From positions 21,747,160-21,811,159 of the forward strand of contig CM055837.1 of assembly GCA_029582265.1 (NCBI GenBank): a stretch of DNA of 64,000 nucleotides, in the 5' to 3' direction. The notes beneath the pieces were generated by a model. That model ran no database searches. It was not told where the DNA came from and saw only the letters and a list, made by a program, of their open reading frames with translations. The position numbers and the translations under genes were made by a program. The stretch's first letter is position 1, and every line of letters begins with the position of its first letter. This document shows positions 40,787 through 53,700 of this stretch, piece after piece. The stretch is from Zoroaster sp. YZ-2022 (taxonomy: Eukaryota; Echinodermata; Asteroidea; Forcipulatida; Zoroasteridae).

Positions 40787-43740
40787 TTTCTGAGTTGGGT
40801 GTTTAAATCAATGTATGATTTCATCCAAGGCGATTCATCAAATTCTAAAACGCGATGAATTTTAACCAGTTTCATACCGAGTTGTAAATACAATTGTAAA
40901 TTACGATAATGAAGCACGTAGTTTGATTTATCGTTTAAATTTGGAACTAATTTTTGAACGTTTGGAGCGGGTTTGTTGTTTAATAGCTCGAGCTGATACG
41001 ACGACATCCATTCTTTCGGTACCCTCAACGACTCTGGCGCGAGTGGATATGCATTGTGAGAATCGTGTAATTCTTTAGGGTATTCTAAATCAACTTCTAA
41101 AATGCATCCTTTTCCACGTATTAATCCTTTGTCCAAGAGTCTGTCAATTTGTTTTTTAGTCAACCATTTAAAATTACCCGTTGGCAAAGGTTGACTCATC
41201 GCATAGCCGTACAAATTATTCGCGTCTAAATATTGTATAAAACTACAAGGTTTTGTTTTATCGTAATCGGGTATATGGCGGTTGTTTGCTTTTGCGTATC
41301 GCTTACTTACCATACACGTTCCTCCTCTAGTACCTTTTTCTATAAATAAATGCATGTCGACATCCGTAAACAATTCTAGACAAACTTTCGAATGTTTAAG
41401 CAAAGCGTCCCAGCTCAATCCTGGACTCGTGTAATAATTAGCTGGATCCAAACCGTATTCTTGTATGCAAGTGGTACGAAAATTTTCAAACACGTCCGCC
41501 AATAAGCAAGTATCCGTACGCACGTACAAATCGTGATAATCACCTAGAGTTTTACAATCAAACTTGTTATAAACGTTCTTTGCATGCTCGTATTGTTCTT
41601 TAGTAATGTGTTGGTTGTTTAAACTACTATAAAAAATGTATTGTAAAGGAAGTTCTTTTTCTTCAAATCTTTCAAAACTATCCATGTACTCGTAAGGATA
41701 AATACCCTTTTGTTTTAAAAGATTAAATTTTCCTAAATCGGATTCAAACTTTTTAGTAATTGGGAAAAAATCGTTTGATTTTACGAGTTTATCTAATGAA
41801 GCTAGTAAAAATTGAGCGCTGTCGATAAATCGTAGTTGTGCTATTGAAAAAGAAATATACTTTTCTATATTGTTTGGAATACACGTTAGATTTCCTCAGG
41901 TTTGACTCGCGGCCTGCATAATGAGATGAGAGTCGTATCCTCGCAAATTATGAAATACGACTGGAATAAAAGTTTTATTAGGCTTTAAACTCAGTTTTAA
42001 ATTACAACAATTGTGTGCAGCGCCTCTATATTTACCAGTGACGTGACAATGATCGCGTACTTTTCTAAACTTGTCATCACCTCCAAAAAATCCCTTTTGA
42101 CATATCCAACACTTTTTAGCAGAGTTGAAATCTTCTACATTTTCTCTTTCCATAAACATTTTTTTAGGATTTTTAAATATCTCGTTGATGTTTTCTTCTT
42201 CTTTTTCTAATTCGTTTAAAAAAAATGCTCCGCAGCATCTTCTCCTCGGTATACAACGGGAGAACAAGTTTCACCGTCGCACCGAACGATAGCGTACGAA
42301 TAACCGCAAACGACGTGTTCTTGCAGTTTTTTAGTAATAGTCGTATTCACATCGTCAATCTTTTTAATAATACTTTCAAAGTCGGCGTATATAACGAAAG
42401 GAACTTTCATCTTTTTATGAAAATTTATAAATGTTAGCGTATCGTTTTTACCCTTTTCCGGCATAACGACCACCGTAGGTCTGTCGTTAATTCCCTTACA
42501 CATGTTTACGTGATTTTCAAGATACGCTTCTGTCGAGTAACCCTGTAAACACCTCAAACAAAAATGTTGACGATGTTCGTGCTTCGTTTGGTCGTAAAGT
42601 AATTTATTTATATCTTTAATCCAAACGTAGTGAGATTTAGTTCCTTCTTCTTCTTTATGAATTAATAATAAATTAATACGATCTATATCCGCGGGTTGAT
42701 CGCTGAGTTTGTAAACTATAATTGATTTTGATTCGTAACCAAAAACGTTTATTGCAATACAATTTTGTTTCTCTACTTGCTTAATTTGATTAATCGGAGT
42801 TGGAGCGTCAATATTATCAAAATTTAAACCATCTTCCGTCGGGTATGTTGAGAGTCTATCTGAATGTTCTATTTTTATTTCTTTTTCTGTTTTCATGTGA
42901 AAACGAGCGGCACGAAGCGCCCATCGCAAACAATTATCATCTTTGTTTTTTACGTTGATGCACGCTTTTTTTGTTTTTTATGTAGTCGCATAGCTCGATA
43001 TAAGAACCCCCTCTCAAAGGTTGATATCTCGCGATTGTAATACTCATATCTACAATACGATCAATCTCCCATCCGGAACCCTTTTGCGTCCATTTTTCTA
43101 AAGCCTCTTGAATTTGTGAAAAAACGGTATTAAATACATTTTCAATGTCGTTCAAATTCAATAAAACAATTTGCCTATTATTATGAAAATTTGGTTCGGC
43201 ATTAATACGGCATGGTTCGGTAAATTAATACGTATATATATCATAAACTTAAATGACGTAAATTCTTGCAAGTCTAAAACAAACTTGGCTCTGATCTTTG
43301 GCTTTGCCGCTTCCCAAAAAATGATTAAATCTTCTTTGCTGTGATTGAGCGGAACGGTCATTCTTCGTTGACGTAAATATATTCCACCGTCAATCGGTGG
43401 TTCGTCAAATCTCAACTCTTCTTCTTGATCGTAAAACCTTTTAATAGCGGCGATGTAGTCTTTTTAACAACTGCCCTCTTTTCCCGATACCGCGTTGAGG
43501 TAGCTCAATATTTTCAGACGCTATACGCTCTCTCAGTTCGACTAAATTTAATTTATACAATGGCCTTGGTTTATGCCGTTTTATATATTTTTTACTGCAT
43601 TGTAATAAGAACGTTTTAAAATTTTACCCTTTTCATTTTGTACTAATATCATTGGGCTGTGTTCTCGCGCAAACTCTTTCAATTCCGCCAATGTCCATTT
43701 CGATAAATATCTTCTTCCTTCTTCCATACTATCTTTACTA
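40787..43740 (-). pseudogene. Family B DNA polymerase, N-terminal two thirds only
   Basis: From the right end inward: start MEEGRRYLSKW at about 43733, SAP-like modules, VPLNHSKE part, knuckle HFCLRCLQGYSTEAYLENH, Exo I YADFES, VVFHNLRGYDSH, and Pol A YLDANNLYGYAM (about 41215). The sequence ends at LNTQLRKE (about 40800), so Pol B and Pol C motifs are absent. Frames break near 43440, 43158-43200, 42937, 42216-42267 and 41690-41900. It is closely similar to element 1, so it serves as a guide for lesions there. Confidence 0.8.
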
Positions 43741-44042
43741 TTAATCTAGATAATATCAAATCGTTATTTCAATTTGTTTACTACTAAAACCAATATCTTT
43801 TTAGCAAGTGGATTTTTACATCGTTTTTAAGACCTACGCATTAATCTTACCTATACCTATACCAACATACCTACCAAACCTAACCTTTCATGACGTCATC
43901 ATTTTTTGATGACGTCATCAACAACCTCCTCTTTTTTTAAATCTCATCATCAACCACGCCCATTTTTAGGTACTTGGCCTAGAACCGGCAGCTCATGATG
44001 TCATATCATCAACCACCCTCCTCTTTTTTTTTTTACAATTAT
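43724..44042 (-). repeat. Element 2 right terminal inverted repeat, tip missing
   Basis: The inverted match to 33855-34245 runs from the polymerase start outward but ends at ACAATTATCAT (about 44042). The outermost block, about 55 bases including the AGTAGTATGTCAGATG terminus, is absent and unrelated sequence follows. Confidence 0.8.
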
Positions 44043-44470
44043 CATCTTTTCTATCATATGTGAAAGTTTTGAGCCGTATTTTTATTTAGTTTTGAGCGGA
44101 GTGTATTTTTACACCTTTCAAAAGCTCTTATGAGAGAAACGAGCACGAACGCTGTGCGTGTGTATCACAGTGTGTGTAGGCTGATTCAACGGTTTTGTTG
44201 CCATTAGGGATGCACACAGTGTATGGACAGTCGCGCTTCATCGAATGCTGTATACTTGATTAAATAAAACAGGATTCCTCAAAAACTACTCGTCCGATTT
44301 TCTTGATTAAACCATTGTATTTCTTTCATCAAGACCTTTAATTTGATATAAATATTGAGCATATTGGTTTAGGAAAAAATCAACTGAAACCCTAATATAT
44401 ATGTTTCATGTAAATAAAGTCCAATGTCCGATTGAAGTGAAAAACCATGAAATGAAATAACATACGTAAA
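44043..44470. other. Unassigned sequence between element 2 and the LINE gag-like gene
   Basis: No gene or repeat recognised. Since LINE endonuclease sequence would be expected here if the flanks once formed one LINE, a deletion or an additional insertion has probably removed it. Confidence 0.35.
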
Positions 44471-45722
44471 TACAGTCCGGTTGAAATGAAGATAAAATGT
44501 TCAAATTCGAGGCTTTCTTGTTTTCTTCTTAGATCTTTGTTGTTTAAATCCTTCATCCATTGGCTAGCGTGGCCAGCAGGTGACGATGAAGATTCGGAAA
44601 GTATTCGTTTGCTAGCCACGCTAGTCAACGAGATTATGGAACTGTTGGAAGATGTCTCTGAGATGTGACCCAGTTCATCCTCAAGTACGATGGAATTGTT
44701 CTGACATGGGGTTGGCGTCGCACAGATCACTCCAAAGCATTTTCTTGCGTTGGTTTACCGGTGTTTTCAGCTCGCTGGGTGGGGGTGGCAATGGGGTGTT
44801 TTCATCTTCGCTGGAGTCCGTTAAGTTCTGGGGCCACCATGGTGCCGGTGTTTTTGCAGGTTGGTGTGGCGTGGTTTTCCTTTGGATGGGTGGTGGTGGG
44901 GTTGGCCATTTGATGTTGGGTGAGATGGCAGTTGTAATGGTAATTGTGCTTGCTGGCGGTGAGACGACGGTGGATGGTGTTGTCAGGTTGGCGGCGGAAG
45001 ATGTTGTTGTTGATGTTTTAGTACGTTGTGCTGCTGGTCTTGTGTCGGTTGGTTTCGGTAGGGTGGTTGTGGTGGTTGTGTTCTTGGTCGGTTCCGCTGA
45101 CGGGGCGTTGGTAGATGTTGTCGCTGGGGTGAGAGCTGGGTGGTCTGCCGAGCGGGCCGCCTGGTGGTGTTGCGCCAAGAGTCGGGGCAGTCTCTGGCCT
45201 GGTGCCCGACTGATTGCAGATGCGGCACCGCCTCGGCTTTGGCATTCGGCGCTTCGGTGCCGCCTCCCCGCAGTTGAAGCAGGTTGTTGATGGGCATACT
45301 GCTGCGAGGTGGCCGGGTTGCCCGCATGTTCGACACGTTGGTTCTTGTCCTTCGTACTTGATTAGTAATTGGTGTGGTCCCACTCGTACGAAGGACGGGA
45401 TGGCTGTCTTGATCTCCATGCGGGCGTGCCGAATGCCATTCTCCCATCCCGGCTGGGTTTGCCAGTGTCGCGTCGGCACCCCAGGACTCGTCCGTACTAG
45501 CTTCAGCTTGGTGATGATTGCTGCATCGGAGAGTTCCTGGGGTGCAGAAGAAGACGTTGACAAACGCGGTGCTCCGTCAGCGGCTGTTGTGGTGATGTCC
45601 TTCTGGTTGATTTTAAGTGTGGCTCCGAACAGCTTGTCTCTGGCCAGGATTGACGCACATGTTATAATCCACTTCGACTCGATGAAGTGCTGCACACATT
45701 TCACCTCGTCTTCCTTCATCAC
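44471..45722 (-). pseudogene. LINE ORF1 (gag-like) with CCHC zinc knuckles, frameshifted
   Basis: The minus-strand N-terminal part (ECK-type RNA-binding region with KTAIPSFVRVGPHQLLIKYE) precedes CRTCGQPGHLAAVC, a complete CCHC knuckle, then CFNCGE and CRICNQSG, whose second half (HQARDC) is in the next frame, so a frameshift near 45205 cuts the third knuckle. A Pro/Thr-rich C-terminus extends over changing frames to about 44471. ORF1 proteins of Tx1/L1-like LINEs bind RNA through such knuckles. Same strand and correct order relative to the RT at 31560-33854. Confidence 0.65.
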
Positions 45723-46095
45723 GGTTTTGATGATGCTGATAAGTCACCCGGTGCTGTCTTTTCTGGTAGATGGAGCGCCAGACTGTTGTCTCTCCTCAGC
45801 CCTGATGACGTCATCTTGGGGGTGGTTTTGGATGTAGTGTTAGAAACCTCAGCTAGAAGTGTAGGGACTACACATGATCAACCGAAATTGAAACGGTAGT
45901 GATACGTATTAGTCTGGACCCCGCTCCATGAATTTACCTAGTGAATGGTGTATATCAGTGTACCCATACTTAATTTATTAATTAATTATTTGTAATGGCC
46001 TGGAATTAACTGATATTAAAAGCTGATTTATTTCAATGATGATTTATGTAAAATATGACACGGATATTGTGATTATGACGAAAAATTGTGTTGGC
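45723..46095. other. Gene-free interval
   Basis: Possible 5' end of the gag-like LINE gene near 45723-45850 in a shifted frame; beyond it AT-rich sequence with nothing I can support. Confidence 0.35.
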
Positions 46096-46099
46096 AACC

Positions 46100-46650
46100 T
46101 ACGAAATGTTGTCACTTTTTCAGTGCATGTCTTTTTGTACATATGTACAAAACTCGCTATAAATGATGTCATGATGACGTCACAAAATATTAGGCCCAAA
46201 GGCATCTACAGTACCCACAAATGTATAACTGAAAAAAGTTTGATGACCGGGTGTATACTTCTTGAGCTATGGTGATTACAAGATTGCCTAATTAAATATT
46301 CACGTGCCTGTAATTGTCTCAATTAATAATTAGAATGCTAGTCAAATTAATTTAGAACCTAAGTCAAGACATAAGCTTTCATAATGGTATATGATTTATA
46401 TACTTATGATGATTCAAAAGGACATTTGGCGTTAGAAAAACTCACATGTTTAAGTCAATGGGGTTTGGAGGAAAGAAAGTATAATAATGATAACTAGACA
46501 TTTAGTGTTTGTCCTATATGGACGAACACAAAGCTGTTCCGTTGTTGTTGGATTATGATTGTTATGACGCGACCCTCAACCTAAGTTGTATGCCTAACCC
46601 TGATCTTGACACTTATGATACACAAAGTCAATCTATTAAGACTCACGATC
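46100..46650 (+). repeat. Segmental repeat block A, copy 1
   Basis: Marked by ATGATGTCATGATGACGTCA, AAAGGCATCTACAGTACC, TTTGATGACCGGGTGTATAC, TAGACATTTAGTGTTTGTCC and CTAACCCTGATCTTGACAC. Further copies begin near 48430, 50757, 54640 and 59500. No coding capacity. Confidence 0.85.
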
Positions 46651-48429
46651 TTCGCTGAGAACAATGATTTATATTGCCACTTTTAAAACATGTCACTTGA
46701 GGGCGCTATAATATGTGGCGACGTCAATGAATCTATATTGTGTGTAATTTTGAACATCACTGTCGATATCTTATACACGAACTTAAAAAAATCTTCATCA
46801 CATTGTTTTTGTACCCTAAAATATTGATTTTTATTCAAACTTCCTGTTGAACCGGAAGTAGAGGTCATTATGAGGTCACGATACCACAGCGCACATTCAC
46901 AGTACCCATCAAGTCTATAACTGCAAAAAGTTTCAGTATCGAGTGTATACTTCTTGAGTAATGGTTCAATGGATTTGCTAATTAAATAATTAAATATTCA
47001 TGAGACTGTATGACGTCACAATTACGAAATTAGGTTTTCGTACTAAGTTTTTGATTATCTACAATTTGGTTTATAGTTTGACCCAATACAATAAAGTTAA
47101 ATTTTCGGCCCTTTGCATTGTACACTGTAATTTGCAACGCTAAGAACAATGGTTATGTCACTTTTAAAACTGGTGACTTGAGGGCGCTATATGAGTTTTA
47201 CTACCAAATTAAGAATTGTTGACTGGTAATGCACAGGCTATAGAAGACAGCTACTACAGGGGCTTAAGTTGTGCTGGTGTCGCATAGCTCAATTGAGGAA
47301 CAGTTGATCAAAGTTGACAATTGGATGGTTTTGGGAAAGTAAAACTTGTGGTAACAGGTGAGACACAAAAATCTGTAAAAAGTACAACTCTTATTAAATA
47401 TATAGAAAACTGTTTTAAAGAACTTACAAAATAAATAATAAGTGGATCTTTCCACACTAATGGGTATACATATGATAACTATTGGAGTGTGACATGGGAG
47501 GGTCAAATAAAGGCAACTATTTTGTCCTAATCTATTCCTGAACATTCCTTAGCATTTAATGATTGTGCATAACAAATAATAAGAAAATAATATTGGTACT
47601 TCAGAAATTACAGGATCATTTTTAAGACATGATGTTTGTAACATGGACAGACATTTTGTTTGAAAATCGACAGGAAAGTGATAATAGAATTAAATAATTA
47701 CTCAAATGCTTTTTCATTTCCATCCCTAACCCCTTTTGGATTGTTATGAGCCAAAACTAAGACATCTTCTGGGTATTTAAGAAATTAGCATGTGAAATAT
47801 ACCCCGTATGTAACGACGGTCACTGCTAGTGGTTGTTCAGCCATATTGCTACTGGTTAAACTAACGATGTGTATATTGCTGCACTTACATGTACGTAAAA
47901 CAATGGGACTTAACGTTACGAAAATGTCCGGCCCTCTTTTACTATTTTCCTTTTTGCTAGAAATGTATGCTATCATATGAAAAGAATGCTCACCGGTGAC
48001 AGTTCAAATCAGCTTTTCATCCTCGTCGTCAATGTAATGGAGTCATTGTAATTATCAAAATGAAACTGAAAGGAATCGGACGCACTCTGCTTTCATGTCA
48101 TTTATACTTAGGAATGAAATAACTACACAACGTATGTGTACACGTTAGTAATGGTGCCTAGAGCAGCATCAGTTAAACATGTGGGATTTGAAAAACGGGT
48201 CCATAACGTATATTATGTATACGTGCATTGCACAAAGTAATTGCCCTGGAAGCCTGTTAGCAATGCAATAACTACAACAATGTGTGGACTAGTATAAGGA
48301 TCTATGTATGATTATTGCGTTCAGGATCGTCGTTTAATTAGACTCGCTAACATGTCACACCGGCATATATGTGTGTGTATTATGTACAAAGATATATGGA
48401 GAATCATTACAGAATACAGACGTGACTTG
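46651..48429. repeat. Blocks B, C and E of the duplication mosaic
   Basis: Block B (46680-47230, TCACTTGAGGGCGCTATA, CTTCCTGTTGAACCGGAAG) recurs at 60140-60600. Block C (47400-47790, AATAATATTGGTACTTCAGA, ACATGGACAGACATTTTG) recurs at 48930-49180 and 60700-61050. Block E (47800-48090, GGTTGTTCAGCCATATTGCT, CGTTACGAAAATGTCCGGCC) recurs at 50265-50570. No gene seen. Confidence 0.75.
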
Positions 48430-50739
48430 GTCACATAGTGCATGTGTTTTGTACACAGATACAAAACGCGCTATAAATGATGTCATGATGACGTCACAAG
48501 ACATTCTAGGCCACAAGGCACATCTTCAGTACCCCACAAATGTATAACTGAAAAAAAGTTTGATGACCGGGTGTATACTTATTGAGCTATGCTCGTTACA
48601 AGATTGCCTAATTAATTATTCATGTGACTATAACTAAGCTAATTAATTAAGAATTTTAGTGTAATGACATTTAAAAACTAAGTCAAGGCATAAGCTTCCA
48701 TATGGTATATGATTTATATACTTATGATGATTCAAAGAAGGACATTTGGCGTTAAGAAAAGTCACATGTTAAGTCAATGGGGTTTGGGGATAAAGAAAGA
48801 ATAATAATAACTAGACATTTAGTGTTTGTCCTATATGGACGAACACAAAGCTGTTCCGATGTTGTTGGATTATGATTGTTATGACGCGACCCTCAACCTA
48901 AGTTGTATGCCTAACCCTGATCTTGACACTTAATGATTGTGCATAACAAATAATAAGAAAATAATATTGGTACTTCAGAAATTATAGGATCATCTTTAAG
49001 ACATGATGTTTGTAACATGGACAGACATTTTGTTTGAAAATCGACAGGAAAGTGATAATATAATTAAATAATTACTCAAATGCTTTTTCATTTACATCCT
49101 TAACCCCCTTTTGGATTGTTATGAGCCAAAACTAAGACATCTTCTGGGTATTTAAGAAATTAGCATGTGAAATATACCCTGTTATTTGTTTAATACCAGG
49201 AGGGTTGTCTTGATTTTTCAGGTAACAATCCTTAGGGAATAGCATTATAAAAGGGGACAACATGTGGGTGAATAAATCTGTTCTATTAGTACTTTTAGTC
49301 AATTTCTAAATTAAATGTCTGTCCATGTTACAAACATATATAGCTGAAAGAAGATTCCCTTGTAATTACTTAATTCCTTAGAAAGTTTTCTTCAGTTTTG
49401 AACAGCACACTCCTCACGGCACGTGGAATGTACACAGAAAAAAGTTAAGAGTAAAAAGTACTTCATTTTATTAACAATGTCCCATGTTCCTTAAATGTCA
49501 CACTTTTGTACATTAGTGTGGAAGACACAAATACATAATTTTGTAAGTTAAGGTTGGTATTAAAAGGAAAGACAAAGTGTATGTCAGAGCTATAAGAAAT
49601 AGTTTGCGTGGGTAGTGAACTCATTGTACAGTTATCCTTCAAATTACATTGTGTTGTGACTTCGTATAAGTTTGTAAGGCCATCTTAACAAGGTAAGGAT
49701 GTGTTCCTTGTAGAAAGATGCACTAATGTGTTTCTTGTATGTGACTAACAGGTAGTCGTAACAGCTAATTAAAGTTATTGCTTGAAGGTGGGCTTATCGT
49801 CACGATCAACAGGACATGGAATCAGAGTTCAAGTTCTAGTTTAACCCAGTGACTGAAAATAATACTCACATAATAAGGTCATATTTGTGTTGCTGCTGCA
49901 TAAATGAGCCAGTAATTTTTAGTCACTGTGTTCATCTTAAACTAGGACGCCGATTCCATGCCCTGTTTGTAGAAAGTCTGCTCTGATCGCGACGATACTG
50001 CCCCTTTAACATCTTTACACCAATTCTGTTCATGGGATTGATGGTCAGTACTATCCCAATGCGTGCATACAAATAAATAGGTACTTTACTACTTAACGTT
50101 AATTTGTGCACAAACTGAAGACTTTTTGAGAATTATTTTTTTACAAAATACGGTTTAGTAATTCGAAAATAGCGGAATTCATGCTCAATTCCCTATAACC
50201 AATCTTCCCAAGCCTTCCCGGTTGATATGATCGTCGGAGTGAGTGAATGGTTCAGTTTTCAAAGTCCTTACGACGGTCACTGCTACTTGTGCTAGTGCTA
50301 GTGGTTGTTCTGCCATATTGCTACTGGTTAACCTAACGATGTGTCTATTGCTGCACTTAAAACAATGTACGTAAAACAATGGGACTTAACGTTACGAAAA
50401 TGTCCGGCCCTCTTTTACAATTTTCCTTTTTGCTAGAAATGTATGCTATCGTATGAAAAGAATACTCACCGCTTTTCATCCTCGTCGCCAATGTAATGGA
50501 CTCATTATAATTATCAAAATGAAACTGAAAGGAATCGGACGCACTCTGCTTTCTTTTCATTTAGGAACATAATGACTACACAACGTGTCGTGAGTACTAT
50601 ATCGAATATATGTATTATTATTGCGTACAAAGATCGTCATTAATGGTGGACTCGCAAACAAGTCCCACGTCATATCTGTTTGTGTATTATGTACAAAGAT
50701 ATATGGAGAATTACTGCCGAATAAAGAAGCGACTTGGTC
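48430..50739. repeat. Second A block followed by C, D and E blocks
   Basis: A (48430-48925), a joined C fragment (48930-49180), block D (49190-50200, TTCCAGGTAACAATC-type sequence, AACATGTGGGTGAATAAATC, CAACAGGACATGGAATCAGA) and E (50265-50570). Block D recurs at 61890-62860 after block C, without the extra E-A insertion seen here. Confidence 0.75.
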
Positions 50740-53700
50740 ACATCAACTTTTTTCAGTGCATGTGTTTTGTACACAGATACAAAACGCGCTATAAATGATG
50801 TCATGATGACGTCACAAGACATTGCAGGCCAAAAGGCATCTACAGTACCCCACAAATGTATAACTGAAAAAGTTTGATGACCGGGTGTATACTTATTGAG
50901 CTATGCTCGATTACAAGATTGCCTAATTAAATATTCAATATGAATATAACTAAGCTAATTAATTAAGAATTTTAGTGTAATTACATTTAAAATCTAAGTC
51001 AACGCATAAGCTTCCATATGGTATATGATAGTTATATACTTATGATGATTCAAAGAAGGACATTTGGTGGTCAGAAAAGTCACATGTTAAGTCAATGGGG
51101 TTTGGAGGGAAAAAGAAAGTATAACTAGACATTTAGTGTTTGTCCTATATGGACGAACACAAGGCTGTTCAGTTGTTGGATTATGATTGTTGATGCGACC
51201 CCTCAACCTAAGTTGTATGCCTAACCCTGATCTTGACACTTATGATACACAAAGTCAATCTATTAAGACTCACGATCTCTTCGCTGAGAACAATGGTTAT
51301 GCACTTTTAAAACCGGTCACTTGAGGGCGCTATACGTGAGTGAATCTGTATTTTTTAAGACTTTGGACCTCATATTTGATATCTGACGCACAAACTTCAG
51401 AAAAATCTTAATTACATCGTTTTTGTACCCTAAAATATTGATTTTTATTCAGACTACTTATTGAACCGGAAGTAGGGGTCAATATGGGGTCATTCTTTTG
51501 ATGAACTATAACACGGATAAAATTCGAGAATATGCCACAATGATTATCAATTTCTGGCATGTGGTTCAGACGATATAAATACGACACGCAATACGGTCTA
51601 AAAACTTGCTGGGTCAGAATGACCCATGGGAAAGTCAGGGTCATACCAACCCGGGATCACAGCTCAGATTAATGTTGACCTGGATTCTGGGTCTAATGAA
51701 ATAAACTGGTATTCCATTGTGAAGCCTTATCCATGGCGAAGCAATCCGATAAAAACAATGTTATTGTTTTTATGTAACATTCAGCTGAATCATTACCCTT
51801 TAAAATATTTGAATTTCCAAAATTGCCATAAATAAGTACATCTTCTATAAGGAACACATGCTTACCTTATTAGGATGGCCTAGGAGACAACACATTGTAA
51901 ACCTTTTAACTGAAACTACACAACGTCAATGTATTAAGACTCTGATCTTTGCTGGGAACAATAGGTTATGCCACTTTTCCAAACCGGTCACTTGAGGGCG
52001 CTATGCGCGAGTAAATCTATAATTTTAAGACTTTTGGACCTCATGTTTGATATCGGCACAAACTTCACAAAAATCTTAATTACATCGTTGTTGTCCCCTA
52101 AAATATTGATTTTAGTCAGACTTCCTGTTGAACCGGAAGCAGAAGTCAATATGGGTTCATTCTTTTGATAGAACTATAACTTACGGATAGAAATCCGGAG
52201 AATATGCCACAAAGATTATCAATTTCTGCCATGTGGTTCAGAAGATATGAATGTTTGATTAATGTTGACCTGGATTCTGGGTCTAATGAAATAAGCTTAT
52301 ATTCCATGTATTAGAAGCTATATCCATGGCAAGAAATCCAAATAAAAACAATGTAATTGTTTTTTATGTAACATTCAGCTGAATCATGATACCTTTAAAC
52401 AGTTAAATTTCCATAGAAAATTGCCATAAATAAGTACATCTTTTATAAAGAACACATGCTTTCACCTTGTTAGGATGGCTCTAGGAGACAAACGGTATAA
52501 TTTGAAGTTGATACCTAGCAAAATGAACAGAAACAAACAATAATGAAATGATCTACAGATTGTTTTATGTATTTTTGTTCTCTGTAGAGTGTTGGAAATA
52601 CATGTTCATAAATAGTCTTTGTAAAGTTATTGTTTAAATGGGTGGCTTTTAGAGTCTGCATGTTAGATGAACTCAGTGATTTCCGAAAATCAAAATAATA
52701 TCTGTCACATGATAAAGCCGGGTTATTCGATGTTGCTATGTGCTGCGCCGTGGGCCAGTAATTTTCCGGTCACAAATGTGTTTATCTTTAACAAGAACAC
52801 CGATTCCATGCCCTATGAAAAGTCTGTTCCGATTGTAAGGCAATACTGTCGCTTTAATATCTTTACACCAACTTGTGTTTTATGGGATTGATAATTCAGT
52901 AGTTGACGGTTCAACTATATCCTAAATGCTTGCATAACAATAAATATGAACTTAAATTGGATAATCTGACAAAATGTGCCATAAAGGCTGTAAGGGGATG
53001 GGGGATGTTTACTATGTTTACATGGCCCAACTCTCAATGTATATACATTTACTAGATCGACCAGCCAACAGATATTGTTTATAATAACTTCACGTCACTT
53101 TGGGTCTAGTCCAAAAAATTCCTGTGTACTATGATTGTTCTAACATGTTAAAAAAAATACCTTAAATTAGTTAGATGTGTTTGGGTACTGAAACAATTCT
53201 CCATGAAGAATTGACTGAACTTCTACAGATAGGATAGATCCACCTATAAATTAATTTGAAACATTACATTAACTCCTTTTGGAAAGAATCGACTTCAACT
53301 CCTGGCCATTGGATCCGAAAAGTTATGAACTCCCAGCACACCCTCGTAGCTTAGTAGCTTAAGTGTTCTTTGGTTTCAATCTAGGTAGAAAAGGGTGGAA
53401 AACTTATTTACAAGTGTGAAGGATTAATACTTGTGTGTAGATTATGATACGATGGGCTGTAGACAATTACATGTACTATTTATACTTAATTGAGATACAT
53501 GTATATATTCAATATATGCAGTAAGTGTATATAATATTGTTTAAAAGATTACTAGGATTTTTGAATAATGAAATTCGTAAATTGTTATTCATAATTAAGG
53601 TTCTGCTAATACAAACACCCAGCTTAGATGGTACGATGATACATGCCCTAGAATTGTTATTGACCAATTAATCGAATATTCAATGTAAAAAGAAACAATA

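Larger units (their letters stand above)
33855..44042. mobile_element. Element 2: internally deleted Polinton/Maverick relative
   Basis: The left terminus AGTAGTATGTCAGATG is identical to element 1. The inverted repeats otherwise belong to a different sequence type (GGTTCTAGGCCAAGTACCC, GGGCGTGGTTGATGAT). Gene order equals element 1 but is collapsed: coiled-coil/membrane gene, last codons of capsid, ATPase start, then directly the polymerase N-terminal two thirds. The right end stops about 55 bases short of the terminus, and no target duplication is visible. Confidence 0.88.

Noticed and set aside
44652..45837. Long plus-strand frames of 207-212 codons
   Set aside because: They are antisense shadows of the GC-rich LINE gag-like gene, which has CCHC knuckles on the minus strand.
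46683..46868. Short frames in the duplication mosaic (46683, 47785, 50185, 51408, 57201, 60102, 61018)
   Set aside because: Frames are not kept between duplicates and lie in repeats; no family feature.
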